Positions 57,040 to 64,000 of a DNA stretch of 64,000 nucleotides are shown here, in pieces (within the stretch, counting starts at the first letter, position 1; each line of letters opens with the position of its first letter). Below the pieces are notes generated by a model, which was given only the letters and a program-made list of their open reading frames with translations, did not search any database and was not told where the DNA came from. The stretch is from Methylotenera sp. (GTDB lineage Bacteria > Pseudomonadota > Gammaproteobacteria > Burkholderiales > Methylophilaceae). Position numbers and translations under genes: made by a program. The stretch covers positions 140,149 through 204,148 of the forward strand of contig JABFQV010000006.1 in NCBI GenBank assembly GCA_013141495.1, read 5' to 3'.

Positions 57040-57927
57040 TTGAATAGACATAATAAAAACTCTTTCGCAATATTTGGCCTGCTTTTTGGTGCTTTTTGTT
57101 GGGGCATCGTTTGGTATCCATACCGCATCATGGCAGAGGCTGGCGTATCTGGCGTTGTTTCCACCTTTTATACTTATGGCATTGTCATGTTGATTGCGGT
57201 GCTTATCTTTGCCAAACACTGGCGGGAAATCTTTAAATTGCCAACGAGTATCATTTGGCTGAGCCTAGCCGCAGGGTGGACTAACCTTAGCTATATACTT
57301 GCCATCATTGACGGCGAAGTAGTGCGCGTGATGCTGTTATTTTATCTGTCGCCGATATGGACGCTGGTACTTGCACACTTTTGGTTAAAAGAGAAAACCC
57401 CTGTAACGGGTTACATTGCGATTGCGACCTCGTTATTAGGCGCATTGATCATGTTCCATGATCCACAGCTTAGCAGCTTGCCCATGCCGAGAAACACTGC
57501 GGAATGGCTTGCGCTTTCATCAGGCATGGGGTTTTCACTTTCCAATGTCATTACCAGAAAATCCAGTCATTTAAGTTTGCTAGCTAAGTCATTTGCGGTA
57601 TGGGGCGGTGTATTAGTGGTTGCGGTGATATTTGTTTTATTGTTTCAAACGCCTTTTTCTGCACCTAGTGCTTTTAGTTCAACAAACTGGCTGGTGATGG
57701 TGTTGATTGCGCTGTTGCTGATGGCGGCTACCTTGTTTGTACAATATGGCGTCACCCAGATTGAGGCTACACGCGCATCCGTATTATTTTTGTTCGAATT
57801 AGTGGTGGCCGCCGTGGCGGCTTATTATCTTGCGAATGAAACAATGTCGCTCAATGACTGGGTTGGGGGCGGGTTGATTGTGGTTGCCGCCATATTTGCT
57901 GCTAGCAACCATAAGGCTGTTGATTAA
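57040..57927 (+). CDS. EamA/DMT-superfamily transporter
   Basis: A 295-residue inner-membrane protein with ten predicted helices in two EamA repeats (about 8-140 and 150-290). FGAFCWGIVWYPYRIMAEAG at the start and the second-half helices are typical of drug/metabolite exporters. The start is a TTG at 57040, because no ATG occurs until within the first helices. Substrate unknown; an amino-acid or metabolite exporter would suit its place beside dapC, but this is only context. Its 3' end converges with pilU, six bases away. Confidence 0.85.
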   Translation: MNRHNKNSFAIFGLLFGAFCWGIVWYPYRIMAEAGVSGVVSTFYTYGIVMLIAVLIFAKHWREIFKLPTSIIWLSLAAGWTNLSYILAIIDGEVVRVMLLFYLSPIWTLVLAHFWLKEKTPVTGYIAIATSLLGALIMFHDPQLSSLPMPRNTAEWLALSSGMGFSLSNVITRKSSHLSLLAKSFAVWGGVLVVAVIFVLLFQTPFSAPSAFSSTNWLVMVLIALLLMAATLFVQYGVTQIEATRASVLFLFELVVAAVAAYYLANETMSLNDWVGGGLIVVAAIFAASNHKAVD

Positions 57928-57933
57928 GCTACA

Positions 57934-59031
57934 TTAGGCTCCGAAGGCGCTGTTGCGCGCGCCTTCTGCGGCAAAGCGGATTTTTAGCGATAAGTCATTA
58001 CGTGAGTCCGCGTAAGCCAACGCGTTTTCTTCATTAATTTTGCCGTTTGCAAATAGCTTGAATAAAGACTGGTCAAAGGTATGCATGCCAATGTCAGTGT
58101 TTTCACCCATGATTTCTTTAATTTCGCTCATTTTTTGTTTTTGTATCAGCTCCGCCATATAGGGCGTATTTATCATCACCTCGGTAGCTGCAACACGTTT
58201 GCTAAGTGTGCCTGGAACTAAACGTTGAGAAACAATGGATACCAGATTCATCGACATGCCGAGTAATAAACCGTTACGGCCATCTTCCGGGAAAAATGAA
58301 ATAACACGTTCTAGCGCTTGGTTAGCATTGTTGGCATGCAAGGTGGCTAAACATAAATGACCTGTTTCAGCATAGGCAAGCGCGTTTTTCATGCCATCCA
58401 TATCACGCACCTCACCAATCAAAATCACATCAGGCGCTTGGCGCATGGCATTTTTAAGACCGTTTTCAAATGATAAGGTGTCAATACCTACTTCACGCTG
58501 ATCTACCACCGATTTCTTATGCGGGTGGATAAACTCAATCGGATCTTCAAGTGTGAGAATATGACCGTTAGTGGTTTCATTACGATAATCGATCATTGAG
58601 GCTAAGGTAGTTGTTTTGCCAGAACCTGTTGCACCAACTACTAAAATCAAGCCGCGCTTACGTGTGATTAAATCTCTAAGAATTGCGGGTAATCCTAAAT
58701 TATCCAGTGACGGAATGTCAGTTTTAATGTGCCTAACCACCATGCCGACTTCGCCACGTTGCCTAAAAACATTGACTCGAAAACGTCCAATATCCTTTTT
58801 GCTAATGGCAAAGTTGCATTCTAGTGTTGATTCAAACTCCTTGATTTGATCAGCCGTCATGAGCGAATAGGCAATTTCTTTAATCATCCCTGGCACCATC
58901 ACTTGGCTATTGATAGGCGTGGTGTCACCTTCAACTTCAATATGAATAGTGGCTCCCGAGCTAAAGAATAGGTCTGAACCACCTTTGTCTAGCATGAATT
59001 TTAAAACAGGGGTTATGTCGATTGCGGCCAT
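57934..59031 (-). CDS. pilU: Type IV pilus retraction ATPase PilU
   Basis: A 365-residue GSPII_E-family ATPase that assists PilT in pilus retraction. The N-terminus KFMLDKGGSDLFFSSG and ECNFAISKKDIGRFRVNVF match PilU rather than PilT. Walker A is GATGSGKTTT near 132, followed by EDPIEFIH (Asp box), the Walker B region DVILIGEVRD and the His box CLATLHANN. PilT itself, usually adjacent, is not found in the window. The gene has no same-strand neighbour within 188 bases. Confidence 0.93.
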   Translation of the reverse strand: MAAIDITPVLKFMLDKGGSDLFFSSGATIHIEVEGDTTPINSQVMVPGMIKEIAYSLMTADQIKEFESTLECNFAISKKDIGRFRVNVFRQRGEVGMVVRHIKTDIPSLDNLGLPAILRDLITRKRGLILVVGATGSGKTTTLASMIDYRNETTNGHILTLEDPIEFIHPHKKSVVDQREVGIDTLSFENGLKNAMRQAPDVILIGEVRDMDGMKNALAYAETGHLCLATLHANNANQALERVISFFPEDGRNGLLLGMSMNLVSIVSQRLVPGTLSKRVAATEVMINTPYMAELIQKQKMSEIKEIMGENTDIGMHTFDQSLFKLFANGKINEENALAYADSRNDLSLKIRFAAEGARNSAFGA

Positions 59032-59219
59032 GGCAGGTTTATTCCTAGAGGGTTATTCTCAAAGTTATTTTATATTTATTTTTTTGCATGACTTTAGCAT
59101 AGATTTTGTAAGCCAGTTATGTTCAAGCTAGGCTGTTACTAGGTTAAGGGCTCAAGTTGCTTAAGCCAGCTTAATTTCATTTCGTGCTATCAAGGTTACG
59201 CTTGCTTTATGTGGGCAGT

Positions 59220-59540
59220 TCAAAGATCGGATAAGATACTGTCACGGAGTATGCGCAAGCCTTCTGGCATCTCTAAAGTTTCTCGATCCCAATTTTCAAT
59301 CGTTAGAATTTTATCCAAAGCGATCTCCATCGTAAAATGGTTGCTACGAACGGCTTCTGCAATCACTTGATGTACTTCGATATTGAGTGGACCACTGTTA
59401 ATACAATTTTGCTGATAGTTATAAAGTTGGCGCATATCTAAAATTTCACGCGCCACCTGTGCTGGACAAGCACACATGTAGATCATAGACGCATCAATAA
59501 TGCGTTCTAGCATTTTGTCATCAAATGTTGTTTTTAGCAT
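59220..59540 (-). CDS. Hypothetical protein, 106 aa
   Basis: A small protein of unknown function, predicted soluble and helical. It has two Cys in CAC near 25 and a third 21 residues later (YQQNC). AAGGAC four bases before the ATG is a good ribosome binding site, which supports that it is real. It lies 64 bases after adk and in the same direction, and may be read from the adk transcript. No motif gives a function. Confidence 0.7.
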   Translation of the reverse strand: MLKTTFDDKMLERIIDASMIYMCACPAQVAREILDMRQLYNYQQNCINSGPLNIEVHQVIAEAVRSNHFTMEIALDKILTIENWDRETLEMPEGLRILRDSILSDL

Positions 59541-59604
59541 GCTCGTCCTTTGGTTTTATGTTGGCTTGATTACCCGGCTACCTAATAGCGGTTAGGTGCT
59601 CAAG

Positions 59605-60267
<663 letters not shown>

Positions 60268-60443
60268 CTAACTTTGATGGATTGGAGTTTATTTTGGTAA
60301 TAATTATATCAGCTCAAACCCGCCTGTGAGATTCATATCTCAACCTTTTCAACTGACTTGTTGGGCGGGGTGTTGTGTGAATAAAGCGTGAAGCCTTACT
60401 GTTAACTTGTGGTGAAAGGTGGCGGGGTGTTTAAAGACGTGCT

Positions 60444-62339
60444 TTACAGGTGAATATCTTCTAAATTTTTACCTGATAGTGCACGGCTAACACTTGCATT
60501 CATACGTGCGGCTGCGAACGCTTCAGTGGCATGGTTGAGCGCATCTACCGCATTATGTATGGCTGTGGCATCCTCAGTGGCGGTGAGTAATTGCAGGCGT
60601 TGTATTTCTGATTCAATCAATTGCTTTTCTGCATCGCTAATTAAATTGCCATCAACGGTTAATGCGGCTGTAACTGAGCTGATAATAGCGCCGGCACTGA
60701 CGCGTGCTTCAGCCAGCATGCGTGCTTTCTTGTCTATTTCTGCGCTATTGAACGAGGCTTTGAGCATGTCGGTGATTTCATCTTCACTCAAACCATAAGA
60801 AGGTTTAACGGCAATATGCGACTCTATGCCAGTGCTTTGTTCACGGGCAGAAACCGAAAGCAGGCCATCTGCATCTACGGTAAATGTAACGCGGATACGC
60901 GCAGCGCCAGCCGCCATCGGTGGAATGCCTCGCAGCTCAAAGCGCGCAAGGGAGCGGCAATCGCTCACTAATTCACGTTCACCTTGTACCACATGAATGC
61001 TCATGGCAGTTTGGCCATCTTTATAGGTGGTAAATTCCTGCGCACGCGCAATCGGTAAGGTGCTGTTACGATGGATGACTTTTTCTACCAAGCCACCCAT
61101 GGTCTCCAGACCTAAAGATAGCGGGGTGACATCAAGCAGTAATAAGTCGTCATCATTTTTGTTGCCAGCTAACATATTTGCTTGAATAGCTGCGCCTAGT
61201 GCAACGACTTTGTCCGGGTCTAAATTGGTGAGCGGCTCTTGCTTAAAGTAATCTTGTACCGCATGTCTAAGATGCGGCATGCGCGTAGCACCGCCTACCA
61301 GCACGACGCCGTCAATCACTTCAATGCTAAGGTTGGCATCGCGCATGGCTTTACGGGTGGGGGTCAAGGTTTTTGTAACCAGATGCTGCGTAATTTCTAC
61401 CAATTGTGGCGCGGTGAGTGCAACATCAACCAGCGTGCCATTACTCAAACGGCAAACGATTTGCGCCTCAAAATTATCGGTGAGCCATTCTTTCGCTTGG
61501 CGCGCTTTGGTGAGTAACAGCCGCGTATCTTCCTCGCTCAACGGTGCAAAATTGGTGCTACTTTCGCGCACTTTGTCTAATACCCAGCAGTAGATGCGGT
61601 GGTCAAAATCGTCGCCGCCCAAGGCTGAATCACCATTGGTGGCGAGCACTTCAAACACGCCTTTGGATAAACGTAGAATAGACACGTCGAACGTGCCGCC
61701 GCCCAAGTCGTAAATCACAAACGTGCCTTCAGCGGCGTTATCCAAGCCATAAGCTACGGCCGCAGCGGTAGGCTCGTTGAGTAGGCGCAATACATTGATA
61801 CCAGCGATGCGTGCGGCATCTTTAGTGGCTTGGCGTTGCGCATCATCAAAGTAGGCCGGGACGGTAATTACGGCGCCTACCAGTTCTCCGCCTAGCGATT
61901 TTTCAGCGCGTGCTTTGAGTGTTTTAAGAATTTCAGCTGAAATTTCTACTGGAGTTTTTAACCCGGCACGTGTTTGAATTTGCAATGTACGTGTGGCTTC
62001 TGCATCTTTGCCGTCAACAAAGCGATAAGGGATATGTGCTTTATCGGTAATATCATTCAAGCTGCGACCCATAAAGCGTTTGACTGAAACGATGGTATTA
62101 ACGGGGTCAGTGCTTTGCTGAGCCTGCGCTTCGTGACCGACAACCACGTCGCCATTGGGCATATAGCGTACTACAGATGGCAATAGTGAATGGCCATGAT
62201 CATCTTGCAGCACAGTACTCATGCTACTACGTACGGTGGCAACCAGAGAGTTAGTGGTGCCTAAATCGATGCCTACAGCTAACCGGTGCTGGTGGGGTGC
62301 GGCACTCATGCCTGGTTCAGAGATTTGGAGAAGTGCCAT
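60444..62339 (-). CDS. hscA: Fe-S assembly chaperone HscA (Hsp70 family)
   Basis: An Hsp70 specialised for iron-sulfur cluster transfer from IscU, helped by HscB. The N-terminus ([10 protein letters not shown], then [11 protein letters not shown]) is diagnostic. The ATPase motifs [12 protein letters not shown] and [10 protein letters not shown] are present, and the substrate domain and helical lid complete 631 residues (616 in E. coli). The IscU in this window carries the LPPVK motif that HscA binds. It is separated from hscB by 245 bases that contain a repeat element, unusual for this operon. No fdx follows. Confidence 0.97.
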   Translation of the reverse strand: MALLQISEPGMSAAPHQHRLAVGIDLGTTNSLVATVRSSMSTVLQDDHGHSLLPSVVRYMPNGDVVVGHEAQAQQSTDPVNTIVSVKRFMGRSLNDITDKAHIPYRFVDGKDAEATRTLQIQTRAGLKTPVEISAEILKTLKARAEKSLGGELVGAVITVPAYFDDAQRQATKDAARIAGINVLRLLNEPTAAAVAYGLDNAAEGTFVIYDLGGGTFDVSILRLSKGVFEVLATNGDSALGGDDFDHRIYCWVLDKVRESSTNFAPLSEEDTRLLLTKARQAKEWLTDNFEAQIVCRLSNGTLVDVALTAPQLVEITQHLVTKTLTPTRKAMRDANLSIEVIDGVVLVGGATRMPHLRHAVQDYFKQEPLTNLDPDKVVALGAAIQANMLAGNKNDDDLLLLDVTPLSLGLETMGGLVEKVIHRNSTLPIARAQEFTTYKDGQTAMSIHVVQGERELVSDCRSLARFELRGIPPMAAGAARIRVTFTVDADGLLSVSAREQSTGIESHIAVKPSYGLSEDEITDMLKASFNSAEIDKKARMLAEARVSAGAIISSVTAALTVDGNLISDAEKQLIESEIQRLQLLTATEDATAIHNAVDALNHATEAFAAARMNASVSRALSGKNLEDIHL

Positions 62340-62384
62340 ATTTAAGTGATAGATATTAGTCGTTAGTTGGTTGTTAATTGCTTA

Positions 62385-62585
62385 AGGGTACTTCTCTAAA
62401 TTCAACTTTTGTCATTATACGGCGTTGCTCACAAAAAATAATTCCTTATATATCAAACACATACTGCGTCAATATTTTTTATTCGCGCCTTGTCTAATTT
62501 ATCGCACCACTGTTCTGGCTTTAGCCAGTTTACAGTGGTGGTGATGCCAAGAACTGGTAGAAACTTGAATTTATAGAAGTGCCCT
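62385..62585. mobile_element. MITE-like element, copy 2, between hscB and hscA
   Basis: Terminal inverted repeats 62385-62405 and 62565-62585 match at 19 of 21 positions, and the core from about 62412 to 62498 aligns with copy 1 at 52420-52562 (shared gcgttgctca, attcgcgccttgtct and AT tracts). This copy carries about 60 extra bases holding a stem (62505-62513 with 62532-62540) around a smaller stem ctggc/gccag. One end lies on the hscB stop codon. Total 201 bases, non-coding. Confidence 0.8.
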
Positions 62586-63112
62586 TATTCTAGTTGTTCA
62601 ATAGCTTGGTGGATATCTGCACAAACTTTATCTATAAAAATAAGCTTGCGTGCGGCATCTGTTGCTGATGGGTAATCTTTTTTTGTATCAAACAGCTTGG
62701 CTAAGTCAGCTTGTATCGATTTTGACTCAGCTTGTAATTCAGTCATGAGTTGCTCTAAAGCTGGAATATCTTTGGCAGCTTTTGCATCCTCCAATTGTTC
62801 ACGCCACTCCATCTGCTGCATTAAAAAATTCATGGGCATAGCGGTGTTGGTGTCAGCAATGGCGTTAATGCCTTGAAGCTCCAACAAGTATTTTGCCCGC
62901 GTTGCCGGGTTTTTTAGCATGCTGTAAGCTTCGTTTGCTGTCGTAGCCATTTGCATGGACTGCAGTCTTTCGTCAGCAGTAGCGGAAACAAAGCGATCAG
63001 GGTGACTCGCCGATTGAATTTTACGAAAATTTACTTCTAGCGACTGAGTGTCAATTTCAAATTGTTCAGGCAAGCCGAAAAGCTGAAAGTAGTTGGTTTG
63101 AACGGTTTGCAT
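62585..63112 (-). CDS. hscB: Fe-S assembly co-chaperone HscB
   Basis: A J-domain protein that brings IscU to HscA and stimulates its ATPase. The J-domain at residues 1-75 has the HPD tripeptide in SASHPDRFVS. A helical IscU-binding domain follows to residue 175 (171 in E. coli). The stop codon lies at the boundary with the repeat element, whose end begins within it. It follows iscA by 12 bases, so the two are cotranscribed. Confidence 0.97.
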   Translation of the reverse strand: MQTVQTNYFQLFGLPEQFEIDTQSLEVNFRKIQSASHPDRFVSATADERLQSMQMATTANEAYSMLKNPATRAKYLLELQGINAIADTNTAMPMNFLMQQMEWREQLEDAKAAKDIPALEQLMTELQAESKSIQADLAKLFDTKKDYPSATDAARKLIFIDKVCADIHQAIEQLE

Positions 63113-63124
63113 GCTAAATTGAAA

Positions 63125-63448
63125 TTAAACTGTAAAGCTCTCGCCACAGCCGCACTCATCTTTAACGTTAGGGTTGTTAAATTTAAAGCCCTCGTTTAAG
63201 CCTTCTTTGGTAAAGTCCAGCTCTGTGCCATCGATGTAAACCAGGCTTTTCGGGTCAATAATTACTTTTACGCCATGGCTTTCAAATGCGACGTCTTCAG
63301 AGTGCATTTCATCAACAAATTCAAGTGTGTAAGCCATGCCAGAGCAACCTGTGGTTTTAACGCCCAAGCGCAGACCAATGCCTTTGCCACGGTTGGCTAG
63401 GAATTTTTCAACGCGATCAGCCGCGGTTTGTGTAAGTGTGATTGCCAT
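63125..63448 (-). CDS. iscA: A-type Fe-S carrier IscA
   Basis: An Fe-S carrier that delivers clusters to apo-proteins. The three ligand cysteines are present: Cys in TTGCSGMAY near 35 and CGCG near the C-terminus. The 107 residues equal the family length. Its position between iscU and hscB argues for IscA over the related ErpA. About 99 bases holding a REP-like pair separate it from iscU. Confidence 0.96.
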   Translation of the reverse strand: MAITLTQTAADRVEKFLANRGKGIGLRLGVKTTGCSGMAYTLEFVDEMHSEDVAFESHGVKVIIDPKSLVYIDGTELDFTKEGLNEGFKFNNPNVKDECGCGESFTV

Positions 63449-63480
63449 AATTTTTAACCAACTCTAAAATGTGTGCCTTG

Positions 63481-63540
63481 GCAGGAGCTGATTTATCCGC
63501 GATTTGCAATGTTCATTATCGCGAATAAATTCGCTCCTAC
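63481..63540. repeat. REP-like inverted pair between iscU and iscA
   Basis: Two facing copies of a palindromic unit (right-hand copy, read on the minus strand: gtaggagcgaatttattcgc) occupy 63481-63502 and 63517-63540. Each unit is itself partly self-complementary. The sequence is related to the pair at 44931-45006 and resembles REP sequences known from Pseudomonas. In the isc mRNA it would form a strong stem between iscU and iscA. Confidence 0.75.
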
Positions 63541-63547
63541 ACCTAAG

Positions 63548-63943
63548 TTAAGCCTCTACTTTTGCAGCTTGTTTAGCTTTAATATCCGCCACTGCCGCTT
63601 TAATTGCATCTTCAGCTAAGACTGAGCAGTGAATTTTAACAGGTGGCAAAGCTAGTTCTTCAGCGATTTCAGAATTTTTAATCGCATAAGCTTCATCAAT
63701 GGTTCTACCTTTGAGCCATTCTGTGACTAATGAGCTAGAAGCAATAGCAGAGCCGCAGCCGTAAGTTTTAAATTTGGCGTCTTCAATAATACCGCTGTCA
63801 TTGACTTTAATCATCAACTTCATTACATCGCCACAGGCAGGTGCGCCGACCATGCCGGTGCCTACATTCGGGTCATTTTTATCTAATGTACCCACGTTAC
63901 GCGGGTTTTCGTAGTGATCTAAAACTTTGTCTGAATATGCCAT
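63548..63943 (-). CDS. iscU: Fe-S cluster scaffold IscU
   Basis: The scaffold on which IscS builds Fe-S clusters. The three ligand cysteines are in GAPACGDVMK, TYGCGSAIAS and KIHCSVLAED, the stabilising Asp is present, and LPPVK just before the third cysteine is the HscA-binding motif. The 131 residues are normal. GGAG lies nine bases before the ATG. It is the first isc gene in the window; iscS is expected just past the right edge. Confidence 0.98.
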   Translation of the reverse strand: MAYSDKVLDHYENPRNVGTLDKNDPNVGTGMVGAPACGDVMKLMIKVNDSGIIEDAKFKTYGCGSAIASSSLVTEWLKGRTIDEAYAIKNSEIAEELALPPVKIHCSVLAEDAIKAAVADIKAKQAAKVEA

Positions 63944-63960
63944 TTTATTTCTCCTTTATT

Positions 63961-63992
63961 GGGGGCTGGGAGCTAGGGGCTGGGGACTAGGG
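63961..63992 (+). other. G-tract region upstream of iscU
   Basis: Five runs of three to five G within 32 bases (for example gggggctggg, aggggctgggg) fit the pattern of an intramolecular G-quadruplex on the plus strand, the template for the isc genes. The units gctggga, gctgggg and actaggg are near-repeats. It lies 18 bases from the iscU start codon. Confidence 0.5.
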
Positions 63993-64000
63993 ATGAGTAT

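Noticed and set aside
28935..59599. Shared 16-mer aatagcggttaggtgc at 28935-28950 and 59584-59599
   Set aside because: A single match of this length is near what chance allows in 64 kb, and the flanks do not align.

Overview
The window looks like chromosomal DNA of a betaproteobacterium, most likely a Methylophilaceae (Methylotenera-like) species. The basis is inference. Gene orders familiar from betaproteobacteria are present (yhdP-nitrilase-tldD; tsaE-amiC beside queG; mutL and miaA nearby; iscU-iscA-hscB-hscA), the protein sequences resemble that group, and G+C is moderate and judged by eye to be below 50%. No methylotrophy gene lies in the window, so the family assignment is tentative. 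I see no rRNA, tRNA, CRISPR array, prophage or complete insertion sequence. The variable content is small palindromic repeats.

Layout. 1-5.1 kb (minus): a truncated PAS sensor gene, mfd and an orphan gene. 5.2-11.6 kb (minus): tldD, a nitrilase-family amidase and yhdP, probably one transcription unit. 11.9-14.4 kb (plus): a YheS-type ABC-F protein and an unknown acidic protein, followed by a large nested inverted repeat. 14.9-17.5 kb (minus): an unknown protein, ychJ and prfC. 17.8-27.7 kb: a storage-glucan block with pgi and glgB (minus) facing glgC, a GH57 glycosidase, malQ and a ROK glucokinase (plus). glgA and glgP are not in the window. ald (minus) follows.

29.0-40.4 kb (plus) is a signalling island. 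It holds an Aer-like PAS protein overlapping a poly-HAMP chemoreceptor, a PAS/zinc-ribbon protein, a CheB-CheR-PAS fusion, a 1201-residue PAS/GAF/GGDEF/EAL protein and a PAS-GGDEF protein. Together they probably connect redox or energy sensing to chemoreceptor methylation and to cyclic-di-GMP.

40.5-52.4 kb is mainly housekeeping: queG, tsaE, amiC, a beta-CASP metallo-beta-lactamase RNase, a Suv3-like helicase, mutL, a cold-shock/Excalibur membrane protein, a TrkA-type potassium channel with a small membrane protein, and miaA. 52.6-59.5 kb holds two uncharacterised membrane proteins, an EptA-type phosphoethanolamine transferase, dapC, an EamA transporter, pilU and a small unknown gene. 59.6-64 kb (minus) holds adk and the Fe-S assembly genes hscA, hscB, iscA and iscU, with no fdx after hscA.

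The most noteworthy non-genic signal is a repeat family with two copies here (52420-52562 and 62385-62585). Both have terminal inverted repeats and both lie exactly at the 3' end of a gene. In miaA the repeat supplies the last four codons and the stop. Other non-genic signals are two REP-like inverted pairs, a nested palindrome of more than 300 bp at 14.4-14.75 kb, and an in-frame 15-bp minisatellite in queG.
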